Under the pieces are notes generated by a model. It saw only the letters and a list, made by a program, of their open reading frames with translations. It was not told where the DNA came from and ran no database searches. The translations under genes were made by a program, and so were the position numbers. 64,000 nt of DNA from Chrysogorgia sp. JL179-B06 (Eukaryota > Cnidaria > Anthozoa > Scleralcyonacea > Chrysogorgiidae): NCBI GenBank assembly GCA_035772405.1, contig JAYKKM010000378.1:1720501-1784500 (forward strand), given 5' to 3'. Numbering within the stretch: position 1 is the first letter of the stretch; each line of letters starts with the position of its first letter. Below, one piece after another: positions 8,677 to 17,837 of this stretch.

Positions 8677-9624
8677 TATGTTGAATGTATTAAACAATCA
8701 ATACTAAGCGTTCCTGAATCAAAAGAAACTAATTTTCCTGTAGTATCTTTAACTTTAATATGAATTTCTCTTATGTCTTTTTCTCAATGTTTTTGGGGGA
8801 CTATAATAAACTAATTGTCCATTATCCCCACCACCTTGTCGATTCCATTGAATGGGTACTGTTGTTAACAATTCGGAACAACTATCACCAACTAACCCCA
8901 GTTCTGTTTCATCACAATATATAAACATTTTATTTAATCCGTCGGATACATCGGGTAAGTAATCAAAATGTTTAGAAAAAAGGGTTCGAGGTGTAGGGTT
9001 ATCTTTTTTTATTTCAAACAAGAGAGGTACGATTTCAAGATCTTTTTCATTTTTTAAACCTAGCATAAAAGCTATTTTTTTTGAAAATAATATATTAATC
9101 TTTTGATTAAAAGAAGCATATTGAATACCCTTTTTTTCTGCCGTAGTCTTATTAGATAATCGAAATTCATTTACCTGTAACCCATCGGCTGCTTTACTCG
9201 CATTTTCATATACCCAATACTCAATCTCAACATTAACATTAATAATTACTTTCCCATTTGACCCGATGGTAAAAAAAATTTCAAATCCTTCTAAGATATT
9301 ATTTAAAAATATAATTAATGAAGATAAATCATAAATTCCGTCGGGTATAATAAATTTATCCGATGTAAAAACGAACTCACTGTTTGCGTATACCGTATTA
9401 TTAATTTCTTCAGGTATAAAATTCTTATAGGTTATGATAAATGAAAAAAAACATTCATCACCTACAATATTTTTAGTTGTTTGGAGATAACAAACTGGTA
9501 AAACTTCTAAAAAACATTCATTGTTCAAAGCATCAATAGGTTGTGCAATTTTCATTTCAAAATCATTAATCAAATTGTTTTGAAGTCCTCTTGATATTGA
9601 ATTACTAGCAATGTGTAAATTCAT
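8676..9624 (-). pseudogene. Penton/minor capsid-like protein, one frameshift near the C terminus
   Basis: The main frame (9624-8755, 289 residues) opens with a segment ending IAQPIDAL. It contains IIPDGIYDLSSLIIFLNNI and ends with FIYCDETELGLVGDSCSELL then TTVPIQW. This matches the layout of Polinton penton/minor capsid proteins (typically YVYCDIVEPQVVGD). After an A5 run near 8778 the downstream frame reads EIHIKVKDTTGKLVSF and stops at 8676, which looks like the usual C terminus. The ATG overlaps the integrase stop by 4 bp (ATGA). Confidence 0.7.
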
Positions 9625-10529
9625 TTTTTTTTTAAAACTTGTAATTCAGCACGATAAAAAATTCCTTTAATTTCTTCACGTTGTTCGTCTTCTAATTGAT
9701 ATGTAACGGGATCGGTGATAAATACTTTTTTAATAAAAAATATCTCATTAGTCCATCGTCGAAGACTGCTTTTTTCAAAAATATTATTTTTTACTCTCGC
9801 TATACGTACACGAGTACCTTCTTGTATCAGATCTTGAGTGGGAATAGGATAATTGAAATGATCACGTACTATTTTATTTTTGACTTTACGTATTTTTCCT
9901 TTTTTTTCTTCGCGATAAATTTCAAAAGGTGTTGCACCAGCTTTATGTGGGGAATTGTTATAACGATTAACAATAAGGGGTAAATACTGAATATGGTCAA
10001 ATTCTCCAGTCATTGTTAAAACACGCCGAACCATTGTTTTTAAAGTTCCAATTACACGTTCCACATGGGATGCTTTTATTTCTCTATTATACGTATGAAA
10101 TACTTCAAAATTATACTTTTTACTTAATTTCGTACGTATATCTTGAAATTCTGTTCCTTCATCACTTTGAATTTTAAGAGGGGCTATTCCTTCTTCAATA
10201 AGAATACTTTCAAATTTATTTTTAACATTATTAGACGTTTTCTTTTTTATTAATTTTACCCAACAAAATCTTGAAAAAATATCAATACACACCAGCCAAT
10301 AACGATATTGATTATTATATCGGGCTAAATCTTTATTTTCAGCTAAATCAATTTCCCATTGTTCATTATTTTTATTAACAGCATATTTCAAACGTCTATA
10401 TTATTTTTTACTACTACTATGTAATATATAATTAGAATAATCCTCATCAGTTAATGTCTCTCCTTTTAATAATCTTGAAGCTTTTTCAATAAAGTCAGCA
10501 GAAAATTTAGTTTTTTTCTTTTTACTCAT
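9621..10529 (-). pseudogene. Retroviral-type integrase with one in-frame stop
   Basis: From ATG 10529 a lysine-rich leader (MSKKKKTKF) runs 42 codons to a TAA at 10401-10403. The same frame then continues for 260 codons. The core has D in WEIDLAEN, D in IQSDEGTEF and E in HVERVIGTLK, the D,D-E catalytic set. The C terminus has an SH3-like segment (GTRVRIARV, GIFYRAELQV) rather than a chromodomain, unlike copies A and C. It begins 2 bp after the upstream gene and overlaps the penton-like start by 4 bp. Translation could also initiate downstream of the TAA. Confidence 0.8.
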
Positions 10530-10531
10530 TT

Positions 10532-11428
10532 CTATAATAAAGAAATAAAATTAATATAATATTCTTCAAGTTCATCAACGAGTTCTTTGTCGCGTAATAT
10601 CCCCATAAAATCAACTTCTATATTTTTACATGCTAACTCTTTATTTATAGTATTGCCGTACAAACATAATGTATCTTGTATATTTTTACAATACCTAAAA
10701 CGATAATAAAAAATTTCTGAAATTATTGTTGGACTTAAACGGTGACAAACCTCATCATCATCACTTTCTACTTTTATTTTCTTAATCTTTTCGTTGTCGT
10801 CGTCATCGTCGACGTCGTCGTCAAAATTGAGTGTGGGTTTCTTTTTCTTCAATACTCGTTTTTTGACTGGGGTAGGTTGGGATTTATGACCTGTTGCATG
10901 ATTATACTTTCTTAGGGCAATAATATATTCATCCAAGGAATCTTTCTTTTTTATATGAAAACTACCCCAATCATCAGACCATACGATTTCACTTGACGTC
11001 GCGTTGTTGTTGTTGTTGTTGCTGGTTGTCGGTGTTGGATCATCGTCAAATTCCATTGCATCGGCTAATTCGTTATCTTGATGTTGATAACAAATTTCCA
11101 AACCACCCCACGCATCTGTACGAACAACCAAACGGCATGTTTGCTTTTTACAATTTTCAAATCTTACCACTTCAAAAAATATCTGCACCAATTTCTCTTG
11201 AATGCTAATCTTATTAAGAACATTCAATAATGAAGGAATATGATCATTTTTCACTTCAACAGCGCTATTGTATGTGTACTTGTCACATCTTTTATTTGTA
11301 GGATATACTTTTGCGAGAATAGCATTACCGTTGATTTTTTTTTGTGCAATTATTTTTGCAGACAAATCTGTATACGATTGCATTTTATAAAAATGATCAT
11401 ATTGTTGTCTCGCATAAAGTTCCACCAT
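10532..11428 (-). CDS. Unknown acidic-linker protein
   Basis: 298 residues. A folded N-terminal part (about 1-130) is followed by a low-complexity linker with an N6 run, a helical segment (DSLDEYIIALRKYNHATG), a basic patch (KKRVLKKKKPT) and an acidic run (DDDVDDDDDNE). A C-terminal part of about 75 residues has several Cys and aromatic residues. No domain recognised. The basic patch could be a nuclear localisation signal. It ends 2 bp before the integrase leader. Confidence 0.6.
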   Translation of the reverse strand: MVELYARQQYDHFYKMQSYTDLSAKIIAQKKINGNAILAKVYPTNKRCDKYTYNSAVEVKNDHIPSLLNVLNKISIQEKLVQIFFEVVRFENCKKQTCRLVVRTDAWGGLEICYQHQDNELADAMEFDDDPTPTTSNNNNNNATSSEIVWSDDWGSFHIKKKDSLDEYIIALRKYNHATGHKSQPTPVKKRVLKKKKPTLNFDDDVDDDDDNEKIKKIKVESDDDEVCHRLSPTIISEIFYYRFRYCKNIQDTLCLYGNTINKELACKNIEVDFMGILRDKELVDELEEYYINFISLL

Positions 11429-11534
11429 CTCTGAATCTGTTCCCGAGTGAAGGGTAAATGATGAATCACTGTAGGGACAGTGTTTATTTTATACCCTCCG
11501 CACAATTAAAAAAATTTCCATCAAAAAAATTTTA

Positions 11535-12095
11535 TTACACTAATAACATGTATAATTGATTACAACGTTTTATATCAAATAAACTATTTTGTTTTCTTTG
11601 CATAACTCCTAAAATTTTACATAACTTTCTATGTTGTTTTTTTGTTTTTATTTTACATTCTATTTTATTTTCTAGAAATGCAACAAGTGCTTTCCCTATT
11701 CTTCCATTTCCATCGGAAAAAGGATGAATGGTTTCAAAAATATAATATATCAAAACTGATATATTTTTTCTTTGATAGTTTTTTACGTAAAATTCATCTA
11801 AATGTTCCATATATTGTTGATTATATAAAGAATCAACCCCCTCATGAAATCCAACAAATCTTTTTTTTTGACTGTAATGTCCAGCATTCGTTAAATGGGC
11901 CATAGATATTTCATGAATAGTTTTACAACATTCACTTATTTTCCATTTTCCATTTTTTTCCATATAAAATTTTCGAAGGGCAAAACAAAATCTCCCACAT
12001 CTCATCCAAAATTCTTTTTCGTTTTCTTCGTCTTCTTCCATTCGTACAACATCATACGCAAACACTTTAAATTTTATACAGTCTTTTAATTTCAT
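11535..12095 (-). CDS. Fic-domain protein (AMPylase-type)
   Basis: 186 residues. The motif HPFSDGNGRIGK at about residues 122-133 matches the Fic core HPFx(D/E)GNGRxxR, with the final Arg replaced by Lys. The His is the catalytic base that usually transfers AMP from ATP to a Ser, Thr or Tyr hydroxyl of a target protein. Upstream helices and a FHEGV segment before the motif fit the Fic flap region. I see no (S/T)xxxE(G/N) inhibitory helix. Target unknown; modification of a host protein is an inference. It lies 3 bp downstream of the next gene in the minus-strand cluster and is intact. Confidence 0.85.
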   Translation of the reverse strand: MKLKDCIKFKVFAYDVVRMEEDEENEKEFWMRCGRFCFALRKFYMEKNGKWKISECCKTIHEISMAHLTNAGHYSQKKRFVGFHEGVDSLYNQQYMEHLDEFYVKNYQRKNISVLIYYIFETIHPFSDGNGRIGKALVAFLENKIECKIKTKKQHRKLCKILGVMQRKQNSLFDIKRCNQLYMLLV

Positions 12096-12098
12096 TTT

Positions 12099-13267
12099 CT
12101 ACATACACGTTTGTTCACTAATACTTTTATAAAAATTATCCCAATTAATATTCGATTCAGTCATTTCATACATAGGATTGTATGCAGCTAAATCATAATT
12201 CAATGTTGTTTTTATATACTTTTTTATCATATAAAATAATTCTATTACATCTTCCTCAAGCATTATTACATTTGCAAATATTTTCTCTTTACACTTAAAT
12301 TCACCTATAATTCCCCCATAATCTCGCTTAACAACCACAGAATGATTAACTTTGGTGTGATTTTCATTTAAAACATAATTACTTTTGTTTAAAATACTTA
12401 ATTTCAAAGGATCAAACTCAAAAAAATAACTTTGACTCTTACAATTTTTATACCGACATTTATCAAGGGATACTTTACCCTTTTTTATATAATGTATAAA
12501 ATCCCAAAAAACATATCTAATATTTTGTTCAGAAAGACCTTTTTTTGTCTATTGAATAAACTTCCTATAGGGTTATGTTCACGACAATAAAATATAAAAC
12601 ATGAAGTGAACATGATAAGATTTTTAATTGAACTACAATAAGCATAAGAATTGAAAATACTAGGTGCTACCATTAACAAATAAATATTTAAAAAAAGAGC
12701 AAAATCACCTTTCTGGCTTTGTATGTGCTTAAATTTGCTTACTAAACTTTCTTTTCCAAAACCCAGGGTATAAGATAAGTATTTTCTTTCAAAGGTTAGA
12801 TTTTGTACAAAATATGTATAATGATACTTATCATTGGTTTTTAAACATTGAAATAAATCTGAGTCGTCGATTTCAAGGGGTAATACAACAAATAATTCTT
12901 TAAAACAATCGGGGAATGAAAAAAAACTACAGCATAACGTGTCTGATTCAACTAGTATAGTACATTGTTCAAGCCATGATCTCTTCAAGGAATATTTTCT
13001 TTGACTTGCTTGTAAATTCGGGATCATATAAGAGAAACGATCTTTTAGAATAAAATAGGATTCCATTCCACGGTTTCCCTTGATTTTTTTCATATTGACT
13101 ATATAGCTTTCTTCACCTGGGTGAATGTTTTCACATTTCATCCTGGGACATGTGATATATTTTCCACGATAATAATCAAATAATCCACATAACCAAAATA
13201 AATATCCAATTTCTCCTTGGTTAAAATATTGAAAATAAAGAACAACTCTTAAAATTGTTTCAATCAT
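12099..13267 (-). pseudogene. Unknown ~390-residue protein, one frameshift
   Basis: Two frames, 13267-12485 (260 residues) and about 12522-12099, join across a T6 run near 12515. The second frame is open upstream of its first ATG to that point, which supports one original gene. It includes paired cysteines (CPRMKCENIHPGE; CRYKNCKSQS) that could bind zinc, and several hydrophobic stretches. No family recognised. It is the first gene of the minus-strand cluster that runs through Fic, integrase and capsid genes. Confidence 0.5.
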
Positions 13268-13404
13268 AATGCTGTGATTTTGAAATATTTTTTACTCTTT
13301 ATATAGCTTTTTCAAATTCATTAAGCTAAATAAACATTAATCTAAATAAAATAAAAAACATTTTGTTTTCGGTTCATTCTTCAGTTGAATCTCATGCAAG
13401 CAAT

Positions 13405-13659
13405 ATGTCAAAACCCAAACAGTATGATCTTCACTATCTTAAAGAAAATTGTCGAAATCAAATATTTATTGTACGTAAATGTGAACAAATCCTAAATCCA
13501 TGCTTTCCTATGAATCGATTATACATAAATTTGGAAGTTATGGAGTATGTAGAAAATAAAAAGCTTAATTATAAACAATATATAACAACACATGTGGCAG
13601 GAGATTGTGGTATACATAATTTCATAGATCAAGAAGTGTATATAAATTCTTTTTTTTAA
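13405..13659 (+). CDS. Family P member 1 (small paralogous protein)
   Basis: 84 residues from ATG 13405 (MSKPKQYD). It shares with 15053, 15562 and 17838 the order YLKENCRNQIFIVRKC, then YINLEV, then YITT with D and a closing hydrophobic EVYI. The conserved Cys and the (L)xxxFxNxxYxVxxC block define the family. It is on the plus strand, opposite the capsid cluster, and its leader region 13268-13404 is AT-rich. Function unknown. Confidence 0.6.
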   Translation: MSKPKQYDLHYLKENCRNQIFIVRKCEQILNPCFPMNRLYINLEVMEYVENKKLNYKQYITTHVAGDCGIHNFIDQEVYINSFF

Positions 13660-13700
13660 ATAAAAAACGCTTTTCTCGATTTATTTTGAACTGTTTTATT

Positions 13701-14360
13701 TCAAATATTTAATTCATTAAAATTATTACATAATTCCCCACAATTTAAATGCACATGTAGTTGCAACATAGATTTATCAAAATGTATTTTATTTATTAAT
13801 GTTACAATATAATTTCCATTACTGGTACCATAAATTACATTAAGTATAGACAATATATTTTCATCTTTAATAAGAAATAAATAAAGCTCTTGACCATCAA
13901 AATTTTCACGTAAATGATATTTTACTAATCTAAATCTTGAATCCTTACATTTACCATACAAAAATGTTTTTGAATAACAGGGGATATTATTTATCTCAAA
14001 ACAATCAAGGGTCGAAATTAACATAGGTAATCTCGGTTCTCTATCAATAAATACTACATGCTTTCCCACTAACTGATCATAAAATGACATATCCCCGCTA
14101 AAACCGGTTATTAAAAATCTATAATATCTTTTTCCACCATATCGTTTCCGAAATATAGATTGTTCATTTTTATCTTCCACATAAATGTTAAAATATTTAT
14201 AATCATAATCAGCACATCTAAACTGATAGGGATGTTCCCTCCATTCCAAAAAATAAAACGTTGAATCTCGTGTTTTTTCTATCTCAAACAATTCAGCATG
14301 TAATAAATATTGAATGTCGGGGTAAAGAATTTCATCAAAATCACGTTCTCGTACAGCCAT
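13701..14360 (-). CDS. Family M member 1 (unknown)
   Basis: 219 residues, start MAVRERD. Aromatic-rich, beta-type sequence. The middle segment (RYYRFLITGF, KHVVFIDRE, then LISTLDCFEIN) aligns with 16004-16369 (RYFKLLIVDSF, KYININND, PILNIKPYNFIN), so the two are paralogues, and the second lacks the C-terminal third. No known domain. Convergent with family P member 1 (41 bp apart). Confidence 0.6.
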   Translation of the reverse strand: MAVRERDFDEILYPDIQYLLHAELFEIEKTRDSTFYFLEWREHPYQFRCADYDYKYFNIYVEDKNEQSIFRKRYGGKRYYRFLITGFSGDMSFYDQLVGKHVVFIDREPRLPMLISTLDCFEINNIPCYSKTFLYGKCKDSRFRLVKYHLRENFDGQELYLFLIKDENILSILNVIYGTSNGNYIVTLINKIHFDKSMLQLHVHLNCGELCNNFNELNI

Positions 14361-14396
14361 TTAAATCTTTTTAAAAAAACTTCGACGTCTTTTCTT

Positions 14397-14612
14397 CTAT
14401 TCGTCTTGATCTATTTCCACTGAAACATTCACTGTATATTTCCACCGTATATTTAACTTGTTTAACACCGTACGTTTAAAACTGTTTAGTCTTGAAAGTT
14501 TTAATTCATCGGGATGAATCGGACACGGGTGTTTGTTAATACATCTTCCACATGGGTGATTGTTATAATATAATCTTTCAGATCGTTCATCTGTTGTTTC
14601 TTTACGTTCCAT
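14397..14612 (-). CDS. Small Cys-rich protein, family Z member 1
   Basis: 71 residues. The core ERLYYNNHPCGRCINKHPCP has CxxC plus a further Cys and His residues, suggesting a small zinc site. It is clearly paralogous to 14699-14875 (NRLFYSKYPCGQCLNGNMCG). Function unknown. Start at MERKETTDE chosen because the paralogue aligns from METVDAR. Confidence 0.6.
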   Translation of the reverse strand: MERKETTDERSERLYYNNHPCGRCINKHPCPIHPDELKLSRLNSFKRTVLNKLNIRWKYTVNVSVEIDQDE

Positions 14613-14698
14613 TGTCTAACAAATATAAAAACAATTATTTTTTTACTCTTATTTATACTGTTTTCTTTTTTTAATTTCTGTTTTCTTCTTTAAATCTT

Positions 14699-14875
14699 TT
14701 AACAACGTATCTTCTTTAACAACCATCTCTTTAATCTACAACAACGTTTTTGTTTTGGATCTTTCCACGGTATATAATTCGCACACACTTCCCCACACAT
14801 ATTTCCGTTAAGACATTGTCCACAGGGATATTTAGAATAGAATAATCTATTATATCGTGCATCCACGGTTTCCAT
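14699..14875 (-). CDS. Small Cys-rich protein, family Z member 2
   Basis: 58 residues from ATG 14875 to TAA at 14699. It contains YPCGQCLNGNMCGEVC and a basic C-terminal half with RCC and KKIRC. It aligns with 14397-14612 over the first 30 residues, then diverges. The extra cysteines could bind zinc or form disulfides. Too short for most gene callers, but the paralogy supports it. Confidence 0.55.
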   Translation of the reverse strand: METVDARYNRLFYSKYPCGQCLNGNMCGEVCANYIPWKDPKQKRCCRLKRWLLKKIRC

Positions 14876-15052
14876 GATATTTTTGTAAAAACCATTTTAT
14901 TACATTTTTATTTATATCCTACTAAATTTTCTTTTTTCTTTTTATTTTATTTTAGAATATCTGTCTTTTTTAATTTTAATTTTACTTTTTATATTTTTTT
15001 TATAAAAAATTATATATAAACGCGTTACCCCCATGGGGCACGTTATTTGTGA

Positions 15053-15478
15053 ATGATGTCGAATTCACATGTACAGTATCGTGATTGTGATGAACATAAC
15101 GGTAGAAGTTATCAAAGAATAATTGCTGATGACTTTAACCCCTACAAAATTGAAGATGAAAGTAACTATTATCCAAGTCGTTTTCTAGCAAAAGAATTAC
15201 ACCACTTTACCTATGTTGTAAAGAAATGTCAACCTACGGAATTATGCGAATGTATTGATGATATACCCTATGAAGATATACCCTCAACGCCTCAAACATA
15301 TTACCTAGCTCTGGCAGTTAAAAAGAAACATGAATATGAAAATGATGAATGGAATTGTTCATGTCTGGGTGAAAACATAACAATTGTTGACTATGATGCT
15401 TCTGCTCTTTTACAAAAAGAAATTATACTAATAATAGATTCTAATAATTTCATGAAAGCTGTAGCATATACTCAATAA
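15053..15478 (+). CDS. Family P member 2
   Basis: 141 residues. The family block is RFLAKELHHFTYVVKKC, followed by YYLALAV, NITIVDYD and LLQKEIIL. It carries an N-terminal extension rich in D, N and Y and an extra CxC. A TATATAAACGCG element lies about 30 bp upstream and may be its promoter. It is adjacent to member 3 in tandem, consistent with gene duplication. Function unknown. Confidence 0.65.
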   Translation: MMSNSHVQYRDCDEHNGRSYQRIIADDFNPYKIEDESNYYPSRFLAKELHHFTYVVKKCQPTELCECIDDIPYEDIPSTPQTYYLALAVKKKHEYENDEWNCSCLGENITIVDYDASALLQKEIILIIDSNNFMKAVAYTQ

Positions 15479-15561
15479 AAACTTTTTTTAAAAAAAATTC
15501 GTGTTTTTTATTTATTATATATATAAGATTACATATTTGATTTAATCATATCTAGAACAAG

Positions 15562-15909
15562 ATGAATCAAGAACAAGATCTCGTGACCTGTGTCAATTAT
15601 AGGGGTGTAGCATATTATGACTATACTCCTCGTTATTATTCATGTCATTTTCTTCAAAAACATTTTCCTAACTATACATATTTGGTAGAGGATTGTAAAC
15701 CTGCTATACTATGTAAAGAATGTAACCCCCCATTTTGTTCTCCACCTCAAGTCTACGAACTAACTCTGAAAATTATTAAACAGGGATTACTTGAAGAGAA
15801 GGGAATAACCCTAAAAACAATTCTTGATACTAAAAGTGATCATCTCTTGTATAAAACAATTAAACTAATAAATGGTAACTCAATAATTCCACAACAAATT
15901 AATTTGTAA
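15562..15909 (+). CDS. Family P member 3
   Basis: 115 residues. Family block HFLQKHFPNYTYLVEDC, then YELTLKI, GITLKTI and LLYKTIKL. It carries extra cysteines (CKECNPPFC). A TATATATAA-like stretch at about 15519 precedes the gene by about 40 bp. It lies 84 bp after member 2 in the same orientation. Confidence 0.65.
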   Translation: MNQEQDLVTCVNYRGVAYYDYTPRYYSCHFLQKHFPNYTYLVEDCKPAILCKECNPPFCSPPQVYELTLKIIKQGLLEEKGITLKTILDTKSDHLLYKTIKLINGNSIIPQQINL

Positions 15910-16003
15910 ACATATTTATTTTTCTTGTAATAAAACTTTTTACACAAAAATAAAAACTCGATATTCTGTTTCTAACTTTCAAAAGTTTTTTATTTTAAAA
16001 ACA

Positions 16004-16369
16004 TTACAAAGATAAAAATATTTGTTTCCCTCTACCCCTATGGTTAATGAAATTGTAGGGTTTAATGTTTAATATAGGTGTTGAGTTTGCTAATTTTACA
16101 TTATCATTATTAATATTTATATATTTTCCCTTCAATGATAATAAGAGGTTCTGTAAATTCTCCTCCGGAGCTCTAAACGAGTCTACTATCAACAATTTGA
16201 AATATCGAGGTCCTTGCCAATCTTTCAGATATAAATAATATCCATATCTTAACAACGAGGGAATCACAGGTTCATAATTTACTAATTGTATGGGTTGAGC
16301 ATGATAATAAAATTTAAGATAATCATGAGATTCACATTCTCCAAAATCAATCATTGATCGCAGCCACAT
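16004..16369 (-). CDS. Family M member 2 (short)
   Basis: 121 residues. It aligns with the middle of 13701-14360 as described there and ends where that protein continues for about 85 residues. It therefore looks like either a shorter paralogue or a truncated one. Starts MWLRSMIDFG; its 5' end faces the divergent Cys-rich gene at 16489. Function unknown. Confidence 0.55.
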   Translation of the reverse strand: MWLRSMIDFGECESHDYLKFYYHAQPIQLVNYEPVIPSLLRYGYYLYLKDWQGPRYFKLLIVDSFRAPEENLQNLLLSLKGKYININNDNVKLANSTPILNIKPYNFINHRGRGKQIFLSL

Positions 16370-16488
16370 GTTGGAAAATAATAGAAAAAATATATTTGAT
16401 GTCCTGCTTTTATAGTTCCAAAAAATCTATAAAAGTAGGTTGTCAAACTATAAAATTTTCACAAAACGTCCAAAAAAATATTGTCAAG

Positions 16489-16929
16489 ATGGTCTATTGC
16501 AGTTTCTGTTGTTGTGAAGTGAATTCCTTCTATCATTTTTTCATGCATTACAGATGTAAAGAATGCTTTGTAAACCATCATTATTGTTATCCTTGTAAAC
16601 AGAATTACGGACGACTTATCTATAGTAGAATAGTTGATCTATGTGAATGTGATGATAGAATACAAAGATGGAAAATACATCGTCTACCATTTCCAAAATT
16701 CATAAAACTTATGATTATAATTCGGATGATCTTTTTTCGATCCTCCTTTTTGAATTTTTTTAGAACGTCGTCGTTTTCGTTTTCGTATTCGTTTTTTTAT
16801 TTTCGTTTTCGCTTTTCTTATACATCTCCTACTCCTACACTTCATTTTTTTATGTTAACTGAAGTACGACAAGCAATGGTTTTAAAAAAAAAAAAGAAAA
16901 ACCTTCTATTTATACTGTTCTGTTTTTGA
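16489..16929 (+). CDS. Cys-rich zinc-binding-type protein
   Basis: The N-terminal 80 residues from ATG 16489 hold CSFCCCE, RCKECF, HHYCYPC and LCEC pairs, a RING- or FYVE-like density of metal ligands. Beyond about residue 85 the sequence becomes F/S low complexity and lies antisense to the basic protein at 16684-16845. The true C terminus is therefore uncertain and the meaningful part may end near 16740. Not assignable to a known family. Confidence 0.45.
   Translation: MVYCSFCCCEVNSFYHFFMHYRCKECFVNHHYCYPCKQNYGRLIYSRIVDLCECDDRIQRWKIHRLPFPKFIKLMIIIRMIFFRSSFLNFFRTSSFSFSYSFFYFRFRFSYTSPTPTLHFFMLTEVRQAMVLKKKKKNLLFILFCF
16684..16845 (-). CDS. Highly basic 53-residue protein (virion-core-like)
   Basis: ATG 16845 to TAG 16684. 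About half the residues are K or R (KKRIRKRKRRRSKKIQKGG), with a GG after the basic block and an aromatic end (FYEFWKW). The composition suits a DNA-condensing or nuclear-localising peptide; the K-GG pattern recalls the pX-like gene at 7668. It overlaps the 3' part of the Cys-rich frame on the other strand, so at most one is likely real there; I favour this one. Confidence 0.45.
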   Translation of the reverse strand: MKCRSRRCIRKAKTKIKKRIRKRKRRRSKKIQKGGSKKDHPNYNHKFYEFWKW

Positions 16930-17215
16930 TTTTTTTTAATATCTTTTCTGAGACAAATATATAATATTATATAAGATGTTTAAACTAAAAAACTTTATCA
17001 TTACTGAAATAAAACCCTGAAAGTTATCAATCATGGAGAATCTGGAAAAACAATAAAAATAATATCAGATAATAAGATATTCCTCATCTTTTACATAAAA
17101 ATGTTAAGTTTATAAAAACTGACAAAGACATAATAATTCCTTCTCTTGTATAAATTTATTTTTTATAATAAAACATGTGAATCATTGTTATTTTTTTTTA
17201 CATGAATTTCTTTCT
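16930..17215. other. AT-rich gap with a possible family P remnant
   Basis: No intact gene. On the plus strand a short frame beginning at 16976 (MFKLKNFIITEIKP) stops. The adjacent frame then reads GKTIKIISDNKIFLIFYIK, which loosely resembles the end of family P proteins. This is weak evidence for a fifth, decayed member. Confidence 0.25.
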
Positions 17216-17656
17216 TTACTCAAAAAGTTTTTTTCTTTTTTCCTTTTGTTTTTGTCGATGCTTGTTCTTATAATCAGCTAATTTATAGATTCTTTCACTA
17301 TTCCATAATTTTCCCATTTTACCCTGACGTTTTCCATATCGATATAACGTGGACGGATCATATACTCTACCCTTAAAATGGTAGAAATCATCAGCATAAG
17401 AACGAATGATTTCTCCCCCATATGGAAGCCAATCAAAAATACAATCTCTTGCTTCTTTGAGATAAACAACCCCTTGAAGAAATCCCAATTCTTTATCTTT
17501 TACAATTTCACGACTACATTCAAAAAACGATATTTAATTTAATTTAAGACAATTCTGTGGAGTATGAATTAATTTCGCTGCCTCTATCAATTTTTCAGCA
17601 TTTTCTGGATTACGCATTTGAAATGACCAAATCTTTCGCGAGGGTATATACCCCAT
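17216..17656 (-). pseudogene. CRESS Rep-like HUH endonuclease domain, one in-frame stop
   Basis: From ATG 17656 the frame reads SRKIWSFQMRNPENAEKL, resembling Rep motif I (FTLNNP type). A TAA follows after 40 codons, then the same frame continues to GFLQGVVYLKEARDC (Rep motif II, usually HLQG, here Phe for His) and LYRYGKRQGKMGKLW (region of motif III, Tyr-Lys). It ends basic, without a helicase domain. Order, spacing and size fit the nuclease domain of circular Rep-encoding viruses. The stop and the missing His mean it is not active as written. The match is by eye. Confidence 0.45.
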
Positions 17657-17837
17657 CTTCAACAAAATAACTGAACATTTTTTTTATGATATCGTTTTTT
17701 ATACCCTAGGTTTTTTACAAATGAAAAAACATTTTTCTCAAAAAACTTTCATATAAATAAGCTGAAACTTTTCTTTTTCATTTATACACTACGTGCTTAT
17801 AAAACATTGTCCCTCTACAAACTTAGTTTAAGAAAAA
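17657..17837 (+). promoter_or_regulatory. Putative promoter region of family P member 4
   Basis: CATATAAAT at about 17752 and CTTATAAAAC at about 17799 are TATA-like. CCCTCTACAAA at 17812 lies just before the gene and recurs at about 18500, downstream of it, in a similar AT-rich setting. No functional evidence beyond placement. Confidence 0.3.

Noticed and set aside
12485..12530. Programmed -1 frameshift at the T6 run in the 12099-13267 gene
   Set aside because: The codon phase (ATG TTT TTT GGG) does not match the X XXY YYZ slippery pattern, and similar homopolymer breaks occur in unrelated genes.
10401..17656. TAA read as glutamine (ciliate-type code) in element B, suggested by in-frame TAA in the integrase and Rep-like frames
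   Set aside because: Other genes in the same element end at TAA where the frame would otherwise run into nonsense, and several breaks are frameshifts that recoding would not explain.
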